Assembly: GCA_022394775.1 (NCBI GenBank)
Contig: JAGFCB010000171.1
Location: 1 to 46,068, forward strand
Origin: Candidatus Poribacteria bacterium
GTDB lineage: Bacteria; Poribacteria; WGA-4E; WGA-3G
DNA: 46,068 nucleotides
Direction of reading: 5' to 3'
Shown piece by piece: positions 32,830 through 41,228 of the stretch (position 1 is the stretch's first letter; each line of letters begins with the position of its first letter). The notes under the pieces are model-generated. The model was given only the letters and a program-made list of their open reading frames with translations, did no database searches and was not told the origin of the DNA. The position numbers and the translations under genes are program-made.

Positions 32830-34245
32830 TCAGTTTTTTAAGTTCACAGCGGATCTGTTAAAATATTCGATAAACAAAGCCGCTGTAACACCTAACACTA
32901 AACCAGTGATTCCTGCGATAACAAGAATAAACTTAAGTTGAGGACTAACGGGGTTTTTTTTCGGTGTCCCGCGGTCAACAATTTCAATGCCACCTATCTG
33001 GTCGCGAGAGGTAGGCATCTTGGATTCAGCGTATAATATTTCAGCTTCAAGGGAGCGTTTGGCAATTTCTTCAGCCAGCGCGTTGGTTTTCAGAATCTTA
33101 GCCCCCTTTTGTGTGAGAATGATTTGATTTTCTGGGATCTGTCCTATTAATTTTGCCAATTCAGTTTCGAGAGTCTGTTCTTTTTTATTCAGGCGTTCCA
33201 CGGCGTTTTCATACCGCGAGAGATCTGGGGTTAACGTTATCAATTGATTCTGTATATAGGTATAATGAGCTGAAGTGCCGGAAGTGAGGGTAGTGGTTAT
33301 TCGGGAGGTATCTTTGTTTTTTTTCTTGATTTCGTCAATTTGTGCGTTAAGACCTTCTAATTCTGATGAATTCTTACCTACTTTTTTTCTGTCAGCAACG
33401 CGCTGGGATTCAAGGTTAAAGAGTTTTTCCTGCTGAAAAAGCCAGACGGGGTTATGGGAGGTGGTTTCTGATAGTGGTATCTGCTTAGGCAGATTTTGTA
33501 GTTGTTCTTTTAGGTATGTAATATGAGTGTTGATTGCGTAGACTTGTAGTTGGCTCGTTTCAAGGTTTTCCCGAACACGAGCGAGACGTTCAAGCAGATT
33601 AGTAAGTGTTGGCACCCATGTTTCTGTGCTTCCATTGTCGCGAACAAACTCGAGAAGATCATCTAAACCTTTATTTCTCTCTGCTTCTATTTCGCGTTGT
33701 TTATTTTCCAGGAACTCCATAAGTTTTCTAAGTTTTGTTTCTTCATTTCCACGTCGCAAGATTTGCATATCGCTTGCAAGCTGGTTGACAAGGAGTGCTG
33801 CATTGCGTTCTCCACCTTCTGCCTCGGTCAATGCAGCCGAAAGATTAATGTAATCGGAGTCTGGGTTGACTTGTGCCTTCAGTATTCGTTTGAGTTTACC
33901 GACCGGCGGAAAAAGCGCGGCTGCCTCCGAATGCCCATTCTCCTCAAGGTTTTCGATTGCTGCGTTTAGCATAGATTCTGTAGAGAATCGGGTACTGATT
34001 GTTTCCATCTCTCGCCGATCGGTACCACCAGAGAGGACATTTTGAAACAGATTTGCGGAGGAAAGGGAAGATGTAGCACTGGGTTGGACGAATAAGATTA
34101 AAGTGGAGGCAGCATAAGTTTTAGGTAGACGGAGTGAGATAATTAGAGCCGTTCCCACTACCAATAGGATACTCAGGCAGATCGTAAAGTCATGCTTTCG
34201 GATGAGTTGAAGATAATCACGTAGATGTTCCTCCTGTTGCGGCAT
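32830..34245 (-). CDS. Wzz/chain-length-determinant-type polysaccharide co-polymerase
   Basis: 471 residues with the hallmark topology: transmembrane helix near the N-terminus (about 20-40), a long periplasmic coiled-coil region, and a C-terminal helix (about 435-460) preceded by the proline-rich P-K-K-N-P-V-S-P segment. Family role: controls the length of surface polysaccharide chains in the inner membrane. No kinase domain or polysaccharide genes lie nearby, so it is an orphan. The gap to the next gene is 59 bp, so it may be co-transcribed with the genes from 37194 downward. No good ribosome site is seen at this ATG. Confidence 0.85.
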   Translation of the reverse strand: MPQQEEHLRDYLQLIRKHDFTICLSILLVVGTALIISLRLPKTYAASTLILFVQPSATSSLSSANLFQNVLSGGTDRREMETISTRFSTESMLNAAIENLEENGHSEAAALFPPVGKLKRILKAQVNPDSDYINLSAALTEAEGGERNAALLVNQLASDMQILRRGNEETKLRKLMEFLENKQREIEAERNKGLDDLLEFVRDNGSTETWVPTLTNLLERLARVRENLETSQLQVYAINTHITYLKEQLQNLPKQIPLSETTSHNPVWLFQQEKLFNLESQRVADRKKVGKNSSELEGLNAQIDEIKKKNKDTSRITTTLTSGTSAHYTYIQNQLITLTPDLSRYENAVERLNKKEQTLETELAKLIGQIPENQIILTQKGAKILKTNALAEEIAKRSLEAEILYAESKMPTSRDQIGGIEIVDRGTPKKNPVSPQLKFILVIAGITGLVLGVTAALFIEYFNRSAVNLKN

Positions 34246-34304
34246 GAATGTACAGTATTTCTGCCCGCCCGCTGGGGTAGAAATTGCCCCTCCTTTTCTT
34301 AAAC

Positions 34305-34865
34305 CTATAAGTTATTAGCGCTACGAATTTCTTCTTCGTTAAAGGCTTCGTCGTGCCACTCAACTATGCGCCATTCGTTGTTTCTTTTTTCAAAAATAAA
34401 GAGGTTGTCTCCTTCGGCGTAGGCACCGGTATATCCACCCTCAAGTGTTTCACCGTCAGATACAAAAAATTGGATTCTATAGTGATTGCGGACTTCTGCT
34501 TCTGTGTCATCATCGTTCATAGAAATCTCTGGGGGAGAAGACAGTTCTATCTCAATATCTTGAAACCGTTCAAAGACCCGAGTTGCGGCGGCGCGTTCCT
34601 GCCGAATGTCATCAAATTCTACATCGTCAGTTTTATCTCCGTCTGTTCCCATATCAGAGACATAAAGAAAACCGTCTTCCCAGAAAGTGCCAATATAAGT
34701 ATTGACATCTTCTGTTTCATAACCTTCCCGCCATTGGTCTAAGATGCCGCTAATTTGAATAAGGTCTTCAGTTGAAATTTCACCGACTTTATCAGCGTCT
34801 CCACACCCCATGAAACCTATCAGTAAGATGAGGACACCGCTGGCTTTTACAAAAGACTTGAACAT
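34305..34865 (-). CDS. NTF2-like lipoprotein
   Basis: About 186 residues. Signal peptide with lipobox F-M-G-C. The body resembles the SnoaL/DUF4440 NTF2-like fold: ISGILDQWREGYETEDVNTYIGTFWEDGFLYVS, then RIQFFVSDGE and a final ERRNNEWRIVEWHDEAF-like strand. I chose the ATG at 34865 (GGGAG upstream, 16 bp after the preceding stop), since the reading frame to 34928 overlaps the upstream gene. Function unknown; small-molecule binding or scaffold roles are common in the fold. Confidence 0.75.
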   Translation of the reverse strand: MFKSFVKASGVLILLIGFMGCGDADKVGEISTEDLIQISGILDQWREGYETEDVNTYIGTFWEDGFLYVSDMGTDGDKTDDVEFDDIRQERAAATRVFERFQDIEIELSSPPEISMNDDDTEAEVRNHYRIQFFVSDGETLEGGYTGAYAEGDNLFIFEKRNNEWRIVEWHDEAFNEEEIRSANNL

Positions 34866-34881
34866 AGTAAGGATTCTCCCT

Positions 34882-35451
34882 TTAAAAAGTTTTAACAATA
34901 CCAAAATAGAAACGTGAAGGGGTGGCACTCATTTCAATCCCAAATTTTTCAATGTCTCGTGCATCCTGTTCAATAGACTGAATCAGTGTCGTTGCGTTAT
35001 GAAAGTTTGCACTCACATAAGAATCGATCAGACTATAGAGCCAAATTCCGATGCCGGTATACATAAAAAATGTCCTGAGTTTATACCTCTGGTTTGCATG
35101 TGCGTAGCTTTCTAATATCGTTTCTTCGCTATGGAAACTTTGCCAAACCAGATCTTCATAAGCATCGTACCGGTTGCTAAAGGATCGTTGTGCCAACAAA
35201 GCACCGATAACTGAGCCACCTATTCCGATAACAGTTAGACTCCCTCGGAAGTAACTACGGCTATGAAACTGCCCCCATCCGGGGAACACAGCAGAACGGA
35301 CTATAGCACCGATTGGCGAAATAAGTTTATCCTGTTCCGCCTCCGCCGTTTCCGTCGTTTGCTGTTCGGTCTCTGTGCCGTTTTCAGCCTCCTGCGCAAA
35401 ACTCGCGTGGAGGCTGAATAACAGTAGTAAGATAATTAGCGAAAATCTCAT
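34882..35451 (-). CDS. DUF5683-like exported membrane protein
   Basis: About 189 residues. Signal peptide (LIILLLLFSLHASFA), an acidic Glu/Thr-rich linker, then a domain with two hydrophobic segments, the motif VFPGWGQFHSRSYFRG and a second segment GIGIWLYSLIDSYVSANFH, as in DUF5683 proteins. It ends in a strand with terminal Phe. A GTG at 35496 is in frame; ATG 35451 gives a clean signal peptide. The next gene starts 16 bp after its stop. Function unknown. Confidence 0.65.
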   Translation of the reverse strand: MRFSLIILLLLFSLHASFAQEAENGTETEQQTTETAEAEQDKLISPIGAIVRSAVFPGWGQFHSRSYFRGSLTVIGIGGSVIGALLAQRSFSNRYDAYEDLVWQSFHSEETILESYAHANQRYKLRTFFMYTGIGIWLYSLIDSYVSANFHNATTLIQSIEQDARDIEKFGIEMSATPSRFYFGIVKTF

Positions 35452-35514
35452 TCTGTATATTGGTTTCACGTATCTGAAAAGTTGGGCAAAGCCCACCTAT
35501 TAACTTAACTGAAC

Positions 35515-37194
35515 TTAACGCCGCCGTTTCGTCCGTTGTGTTGTTCGGCTTCGATCATCGTCGTCATCATCTTTGCTACTTGAGCTGCTACGCGATGAAC
35601 TCGAACTTGATGTCGTCGGACGCGTCCGGGTCTTTGTAGAAGAGGAACGACTTACACTTGTCCGCGAACGAGACGAACTTGAACTTGAACGATCTACACT
35701 TGTCCGCGAGCGAGACGAACTTGAACTCGAACTTGAACGATTCACGCTTGATCTCTCACGCGATGAACTTGTAGTTGAACGACTTAAGCTTGATCGTGAG
35801 CGAGACGAACTCGAATTTGAAGTAGTCGTTCTATACTGCGGACGTGAAGTGCTACTTGTACTCGACGAGAACGACCGATTTGAAGTAGTCGTTGGACGTC
35901 TATAAAGCGGTGTCGTCCGTCGTGTCTGCGTTGAACTTCTATAACGGTTCGCATTTTGTGTTGTAGTAGGATAACGCCGTTGCTTACTGAGCGTACTCGT
36001 ACTTCCTGTGTTCCCTGTGGCATAAGTACTTTGTCTTACCTTGCTCTGACGGAGCGTTGAAGTGGAAGCGCGGGCGCGCTGTTTCTGCGTGATAATCGAC
36101 TGGCGTGCGATTCGATCCGTTGTCGCCGGGGTCTGTTTCCGGTGATTTTCGAGTGTGGTGCGGACGCTTCGCCGCACTGCTGTTCGGTCGCCGCGTTGAT
36201 TGTTAGCGGATAATCGGCTACGACTGTACTGCCGGCGCGTTGTTTCATGCTTAGCACTCCACCGGTTCAATTGCGTCCGTCGCTGGTAAACCTTTGGTGT
36301 ACCGCCGTAGTAACTCCTAGAGCCGCTATGGTAATATGGTGAATAGCCGCGATAGTAAGAACTTGGATAGTAGGTTCGGTAGCGTCCGAGGTACCCACCG
36401 TAATACGAACGGATTGAGAGGTAATGGTGATCATAGATCGGGTAACTCCATCGGAGATAATAGTCGTAGTCCGTTGCGTAATAGATGGGCCCGTCGTAAA
36501 AGTAGAGATAGGTGTACCGGTGCCATGGACGCCACCGGTAAGTCGGTGTGTAGCGTTGAATCACTCTAACTTTCGGCTGCCTACGATACGTTGAGACCTC
36601 AAGATACTCTACGTCAATCTGTTCGCCGCCTTCAGCGACGATGTGAAGTTCCATCCATCCGTCTTTGACATGACCGATGGCGGGGATCTTAATGTGTTCG
36701 GAGCGGTTTTTTGCTCGAAGGACAAAGGTGTCGCCGTAACGCGTCTCTTTAGCGTTTTCGTCGTAGTATCCGCGACGTGTCGTCTCGCGTTTGGTATTGC
36801 GGATCCATGCTCGACCTGCGATGGGTTCTTCGTAATCTTCGATTTCGAGTCGATGGGGTTCCCCTCGGTATCGGACTAAAACTTCAATATATTGTGTTCC
36901 TGCTGGAATTTCAAAAAGATATACCGCGCTGGCAATTGCGAATTCGTAGTCATCTGTATCCTGAGTTTCATTTGCCCAAGCGGTGAGTCGGACACCGTCC
37001 TCAAATCGGGGACTGGCGGTAATCGTTGCGTTCCCGCGTTCTATCCATTCATCAACATCACTTGCGATGCGATGCTCACGACTCAACCTGTCTGCGTAAT
37101 AATCGGGGTCTGCATTCGCCGGGGTTGCCAACCCAGCGATTACAAAACAGCTAATGAGGCATACTGCGCTTAAAATCGAAATCCGAGTTTTCAT
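35515..37194 (-). CDS. Exported Tyr-rich / Arg-Ser-rich protein
   Basis: 559 residues. AGGAGG precedes the ATG at 37194; the signal peptide is cleaved after NADA-like ANA. The first 150 residues look like a folded beta-rich domain (RIASDVDEWIERGNATITASPRFEDG). Then follows a Tyr/Trp/His-rich stretch (about 210-300, repeated Y-Y and R-Y) and about 250 residues of Arg/Ser/Thr low complexity (RS-like), ending in Asp-rich and Arg-rich runs. The Arg-Ser tract is coded by an imperfect tandem DNA repeat. Driven by a consensus promoter (37311-37339). Function unknown; surface or cell-envelope role inferred. Confidence 0.7.
   Translation of the reverse strand: MKTRISILSAVCLISCFVIAGLATPANADPDYYADRLSREHRIASDVDEWIERGNATITASPRFEDGVRLTAWANETQDTDDYEFAIASAVYLFEIPAGTQYIEVLVRYRGEPHRLEIEDYEEPIAGRAWIRNTKRETTRRGYYDENAKETRYGDTFVLRAKNRSEHIKIPAIGHVKDGWMELHIVAEGGEQIDVEYLEVSTYRRQPKVRVIQRYTPTYRWRPWHRYTYLYFYDGPIYYATDYDYYLRWSYPIYDHHYLSIRSYYGGYLGRYRTYYPSSYYRGYSPYYHSGSRSYYGGTPKVYQRRTQLNRWSAKHETTRRQYSRSRLSANNQRGDRTAVRRSVRTTLENHRKQTPATTDRIARQSIITQKQRARASTSTLRQSKVRQSTYATGNTGSTSTLSKQRRYPTTTQNANRYRSSTQTRRTTPLYRRPTTTSNRSFSSSTSSTSRPQYRTTTSNSSSSRSRSSLSRSTTSSSRERSSVNRSSSSSSSSRSRTSVDRSSSSSSRSRTSVSRSSSTKTRTRPTTSSSSSSRSSSSSKDDDDDDRSRTTQRTKRRR
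35650..35825 (-). repeat. Imperfect tandem repeat coding for Arg/Ser tract
   Basis: Several imperfect units of about 45 bp around CTTGTCCGCGAGCGAGACGA within the low-complexity coding region; likely slippage-prone. Confidence 0.6.
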
Positions 37195-37310
37195 GGTAAA
37201 TTTCCTCCTAAGTACATCTCCTTCGTTTGGCGTTGCCAACTGGTATTTATACCCGTTGTGCGCGGTGCCTTGCGAATCTCTCTCAAAGGTAGTTTTCCTA
37301 TTTAATGGAA

Positions 37311-37339
37311 ATAATACAATTTTCTCCAAAAATTGTCAA
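37311..37339 (-). promoter_or_regulatory. Promoter of the Tyr/Arg-Ser-rich protein operon
   Basis: Minus strand TTGACA (37339-37334), exact 17-bp spacer, TATTAT (37316-37311), about 115 bp before the start at 37194. Confidence 0.65.
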
Positions 37340-37477
37340 GGGTTAATCAAAGTTAGTTGATTCTTCCCGTAATTCCAATCTTTTCACCTATGATTTCGAC
37401 GTTCTTATCGCAACCCTGCGTTTAAAATGGGCAGATTTCCTGTTAATGCTAACGAAAAAGGACAACTCGAATGCTTC

Positions 37478-38212
37478 TTAGTTTTTGGGTATTAATTGAA
37501 TACCTCTCTTTTTCGCGTGTTCACGGGCAAGTGGTGTAATAATCGCTGATTTTGGGTGAACCAATTCCCGTACGTTTGGATCCAGATTTGAAAGAGTCGT
37601 TGCGCTAATCAGAGGTTTGTCTAAACTGGCGGGCGAGTCATTCATTTTTTTCGTCACCGACTCGGCAATCTGCATCATAGGTACCCATTGAACGCCAAGT
37701 TCAGACAAAAGGTTTACATACTCGACTTCAATATTATTTATTTTTTTAGAAGTTTCACCTTGATTAAGTCCGTCAGGGACCGCTATAACCTTTTTCCCTT
37801 TAGAGAGTGCTTCAAACAGAAGGTAGGTACACGGTGTGTCTACGAGCCTTAACGCGAGTTTTGCAGCCATTGGATGTGAGAAAACGGGAAGCACAATCTG
37901 TTGATAGGTATCCACAAAGGTTGCTATATCGGTTAGGGCATTCTCCTGCAGGACATTTTCTTCACCAACTGCAGCATAGATTTGCTCGGAGTTTATAACT
38001 TTAGTTGCGAGATCGGACAGAATTATTGTAATTTTCCATCCATCTTGTAGGCAGGTGCGGAGCTGCTGGAGCGGTTTATCCAATTTAAGTTGTGTTGCAC
38101 CAAAGATAACGAGTAGTTGTTTTTCGTCTGCACTTTGCGTAGGGGTAGATACTTGTGCCTCCAGTACTTCCTCCACGATTTCTCGAATCTGATCAATCAG
38201 TTCTTGGTTCAT
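37478..38212 (-). CDS. Microcompartment-associated flavoprotein
   Basis: 244 residues. The first 20 residues (Q-LIDQIREIVEEVLEAQ) form an amphipathic helix like known microcompartment targeting peptides, followed by a Gln/Ser/Thr linker. The body resembles the flavin-binding fold of PF02441-type proteins: LLVIFGATQ, ITIILSD, IVLPVFSHPMAAKLALRLVD, CTYLLFEALSKGKKVIAVPDG. The end reads IITPLAREHAKKRGI. Similar flavoproteins occur in some microcompartment loci. It lies 22 bp after PduL in the same operon. Its electron-transfer role is an inference. Confidence 0.75.
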   Translation of the reverse strand: MNQELIDQIREIVEEVLEAQVSTPTQSADEKQLLVIFGATQLKLDKPLQQLRTCLQDGWKITIILSDLATKVINSEQIYAAVGEENVLQENALTDIATFVDTYQQIVLPVFSHPMAAKLALRLVDTPCTYLLFEALSKGKKVIAVPDGLNQGETSKKINNIEVEYVNLLSELGVQWVPMMQIAESVTKKMNDSPASLDKPLISATTLSNLDPNVRELVHPKSAIITPLAREHAKKRGIQLIPKN

Positions 38213-38234
38213 GTTGGTTTAAAATATAAGGCAT

Positions 38235-38939
38235 CTAACGCAGAATTTCAACAGGTTCGCCACCTTTCAAACCTGCGGCGTTAGAATCATCGGTATCTAA
38301 GTGCATCTGAAGCACATAACCTTCAGAAATTTTTGGACGAACGTTTTCAAATGTCAAAGCACGCTCGCCGGGGAAATGTACCTTTAGGATGTCTTCCTCG
38401 CGAATATTGAGTGCCTCAGCATCACTGGGTGTCATGTGGATGTGCCGTGTAGCACAGATAGCACCTTCCTCTAAATAGACGCTTCCTGCGGGCCCGATGA
38501 GGGTAATAGGTTCTGCCCCAGCAAGATCACCTGAATCTCGAATAGGAGGATTTAATCCGAGCCGAATGGCTTCCGTTTGTGCGACTTCGACTTGGGAATA
38601 ATCCCGGACAGGTCCGAGAATACGAACGGCTTCAATAGCCCGCATCCGTTTTCCGACAATGGTAAGGGTCTCATTCGCAGCGAACGCTTCCGGTTGATAG
38701 AGAGGGGCATAGACAGTGAGTTGGTGCCCCGCCCCGTAGAGAATCTCAAGATCTTCCTGCGTTACATGGGCATGCCGTGCCGAGACACCAACGGGGATCT
38801 GTTGTTGTTGCGTGACGACATCGCACGCGCGGTTTCCAGCGTCACAGCTTTTCAAAGCACATCCGCTGCAGGCTTGGTCGGTCGTTAGTCTATTCACAAC
38901 ACGGCGGGTAATCAATTCAACAAGGTCACGGTCTGGCAT
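38235..38939 (-). CDS. pduL: PduL-type phosphotransacylase with N-terminal Cys cluster
   Basis: 234 residues. PduL transfers acyl groups between CoA and phosphate inside microcompartments, regenerating CoA. Metal-binding histidines are seen in VSARHAHV (His56, His58), TRHIHM (His166, His168) and MHLDTDDSNAA (His213). Residues 3-18 (DRDLVELITRRVVNRL) form an amphipathic helix like an encapsulation peptide. Between it and the catalytic domain are Cys24-x2-Cys27-x4-Cys32-x6-Cys39, a metal- or Fe-S-type cluster motif that I do not associate with standard PduL. It lies 77 bp after the BMC-H shell gene. Confidence 0.92.
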   Translation of the reverse strand: MPDRDLVELITRRVVNRLTTDQACSGCALKSCDAGNRACDVVTQQQQIPVGVSARHAHVTQEDLEILYGAGHQLTVYAPLYQPEAFAANETLTIVGKRMRAIEAVRILGPVRDYSQVEVAQTEAIRLGLNPPIRDSGDLAGAEPITLIGPAGSVYLEEGAICATRHIHMTPSDAEALNIREEDILKVHFPGERALTFENVRPKISEGYVLQMHLDTDDSNAAGLKGGEPVEILR

Positions 38940-39016
38940 CTATGATTCGCCTTTTCAATGAGGATGCTCCGAACGTTCTAAGACAACGTACAGTCGATCC
39001 GTTTGTTATAAGTGAT

Positions 39017-39292
39017 TTACGATTTATTTAGGATAGTCTCGACTTCAGCGTGTGGACGCGGAATTACATGAACAGAAACAACTTCTCCGACGCGTGCCGC
39101 TGCTTCAGCCCCGACATCCGTTGCGGCTTTAACTGCCCCGACATCGCCGCGAACCATGACAGTCACATAACCGCCGCCGATTTGTTCATAACCGATGAGT
39201 TGGACATTTGCTGCTTTCACCATTGCGTCGGCGGCTTCAATGCTGCCAACTAAACCTCGCGTTTCAACTAAACCCAATGCATCTCCAGTCAT
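39017..39292 (-). CDS. BMC-H shell protein (PduA/EutM-like)
   Basis: 91 residues. One bacterial microcompartment domain: [24 protein letters not shown] at the start, the pore loop GGGYV (Gly39-41) and [14 protein letters not shown], closing with [11 protein letters not shown]. Such hexamers tile the shell facet; the small-residue pore passes small polar substrates. AGGAGG is about 14 bp from the ATG, a long spacing. First gene of the three-gene operon, directly downstream of a consensus promoter. No pentamer (BMC-P) or trimer gene is in the window. Confidence 0.96.
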   Translation of the reverse strand: MTGDALGLVETRGLVGSIEAADAMVKAANVQLIGYEQIGGGYVTVMVRGDVGAVKAATDVGAEAAARVGEVVSVHVIPRPHAEVETILNKS

Positions 39293-39400
39293 ATTAATTC
39301 GTGTAGCCTCCTGTTAAAAGTCCAATCACAGAAAAAAGTAAATCTTCGTGTGCAAAAATCAAGGTCAGTCCAGCGAAATGCTGAACATTTTCCACATTAA

Positions 39401-39429
39401 AGTATATCACAATTTTGGGGTTTTTTCAA
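39401..39429 (-). promoter_or_regulatory. Promoter of the microcompartment operon
   Basis: Minus strand TTGAAA (39429-39424), exact 17-bp spacer, TATACT (39406-39401), about 110 bp before the BMC-H start and directly after the TPR gene stop (39439). Confidence 0.65.
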
Positions 39430-39438
39430 GAAAAAATC

Positions 39439-40215
39439 TCAGAACGCGTTTATAGTTTTTGTGAATGCTTGCAGCATTTGTTCCTGAATTGCATGAGTAA
39501 AAAGTTTAATGGCTTGCGTATAATCTTGCGTTGCTAATGTGTGATCTCCGAACTGTGTGTGGACTTGTGCACGACTGACATAAGCACTTGCGAAACGCGG
39601 TTCCAGAGCGATAGCCTGGTCCAGGTCTGCGAGTGCAAGTTTTAAGCGGTTCTCATTACCTCGGATAGAGAGCTGGAGATAAAGGTTACCGCGTCCATAA
39701 TATGCCATCGCCGTAGGTTTCCGTTTAATCAGATCGTCGTAGTCGGCGAGTGCTTTTTGAATGTCTCCGTTTTTGAAATAGACTTCTGCCCGTTTCTGTA
39801 TAACGTGGGGGCTACGTCTCCTTTTAAGTGCGGCTGAGTAGTCTTCAATCGCGCGCTGCATGTTGCCTAACGATTGATATGCATCACCGCGGCTTGCATG
39901 GGCATCGGCTTGATACCTTTTGAGTCTTAACGTTTCCGTGTAATCTGCGATAGCGGTCTCGTACTGTGCAGAACGGTAGTAAGCGAGTCCGCGTTTCACA
40001 TAAGCCTCAGCATACCTCGGTTCAATTTCAATCGCTTGTGTAAATGCTGCTATCGCTTCGGGGAGTTTCCATGCCCGAAGTGCTGTGGTTCCTTGTTGAA
40101 CGTGAATTTGTGCTTCCCGATCCTCACCTTTTATTGCGTCCCACGTTACAAAACGAGAAGCGAGAAAAATAGTGAGAATTAGCAGAGGGGTCATAATATA
40201 AATGAGTGGGCGCAT
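39439..40215 (-). CDS. Membrane-anchored TPR protein
   Basis: 258 residues with an N-terminal hydrophobic helix (about 4-21) and five to six tetratricopeptide repeats (units of A-Y-RG-AY-x-A--DY-L pattern) from about 37 to 240. TPRs are protein-protein interaction scaffolds; the partner is unknown. It follows the metallophosphatase by 12 bp and is the last gene of a minus-strand operon (43694 downward). Confidence 0.88.
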   Translation of the reverse strand: MRPLIYIMTPLLILTIFLASRFVTWDAIKGEDREAQIHVQQGTTALRAWKLPEAIAAFTQAIEIEPRYAEAYVKRGLAYYRSAQYETAIADYTETLRLKRYQADAHASRGDAYQSLGNMQRAIEDYSAALKRRRSPHVIQKRAEVYFKNGDIQKALADYDDLIKRKPTAMAYYGRGNLYLQLSIRGNENRLKLALADLDQAIALEPRFASAYVSRAQVHTQFGDHTLATQDYTQAIKLFTHAIQEQMLQAFTKTINAF

Positions 40216-40227
40216 GATACGAGTTTT

Positions 40228-41223
40228 TTAGTCCGATTTTGATTTTTCAGTGTCGTAAAGGTGGTGAATATTTACGCCTAACTTCAGGGCATGTACAGAC
40301 GGGTATCTCTCTGCCAAATCAATTTCAATGTAGGATCGGATGCCGGGCAAGCCGCTATAACCTGTCGAAAAAATGAGTTGATTCTTGCCGAATGTTGCGA
40401 TCCCATCTCTGACGTTTTGGGGAGGGAAATAATGAATCGGGGTGTGTCCGACGACGAGAAGATTCGCGTGAATGGCTGCAAGAAACTTTTCAATGTGCGT
40501 TAAGGTATAGCCGCCAGGGTAGGCGATAACAGGGCGCGGCCAAAGCAGCTCTTCAAGGGTTTTGGGACCGGGATCGACGAGATCGGCAAGACTGGTGATG
40601 GCGCGCGCTGGACCGGCGTGGATACCGACAAAGCCGTTTTTGGCAATAACGACTGTTGGCAGGTTCATAAGGAAGTCATAGTGGGTATCGGTCATTCTTT
40701 CAATGAAATTGAATTGCTCGTAGTAGGCACCGAGTGGACTTTCGTACAATAAACGAATGAATCGATCCTGATTTTGTGCCGTCATTCCCTGTTTCTTCAG
40801 CATTGCATAGGCATCAGCGGCGGCAAATTCGTGGTTGCCTCGGATATAGATAAGTCTTTTGCCCTTATCACCAAGTTGTTTTCGGAGTTCCATAACTCGG
40901 TCAATAATTAAAATATCACCATAAGGTGGATGTCTCGGTTCACCGGGTTTATAGTCAATCGCGTCCCCGAGTATCAACCCGTAGACATCTTCACCGGCTT
41001 GAATCCGTTCCACAAGTTTCGTGAGTTGCAACCATTGGTTAAAATCGTCCCAATGTGCATGCAGATCAGAAACCATGTAAACGGTGCCGTGATCAGGTAG
41101 AACGACGACATGCCCGTCGCGTGTGAGTTGGTCTGGGTAGTGTATGAGTTGTTTAGGTTGTGCTGTCGCTACGGCAGCGAAACAGATAAAGCAGAGGGCA
41201 GCGTAAATCAGTGAGGTGTTCAT
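40228..41223 (-). CDS. Exported calcineurin-like metallophosphatase
   Basis: 331 residues with a signal peptide ending ATAQ. Metal-binding motifs: VSDLHAHWDD (Asp53, His55), LGDAIDY, RGNHEF and VVGHTPIHYF, typical of Ser/Thr-protein-phosphatase-like metallophosphoesterases. Probably periplasmic or secreted. It follows the peptidase gene by 5 bp in the operon. Confidence 0.88.
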   Translation of the reverse strand: MNTSLIYAALCFICFAAVATAQPKQLIHYPDQLTRDGHVVVLPDHGTVYMVSDLHAHWDDFNQWLQLTKLVERIQAGEDVYGLILGDAIDYKPGEPRHPPYGDILIIDRVMELRKQLGDKGKRLIYIRGNHEFAAADAYAMLKKQGMTAQNQDRFIRLLYESPLGAYYEQFNFIERMTDTHYDFLMNLPTVVIAKNGFVGIHAGPARAITSLADLVDPGPKTLEELLWPRPVIAYPGGYTLTHIEKFLAAIHANLLVVGHTPIHYFPPQNVRDGIATFGKNQLIFSTGYSGLPGIRSYIEIDLAERYPSVHALKLGVNIHHLYDTEKSKSD

Positions 41224-41228
41224 TGGTT

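Noticed and set aside
35573..35905. Plus-strand Glu/Leu/Arg repeat frame
   Set aside because: Reverse complement of the Arg/Ser tandem repeat; a shadow of low-complexity DNA.
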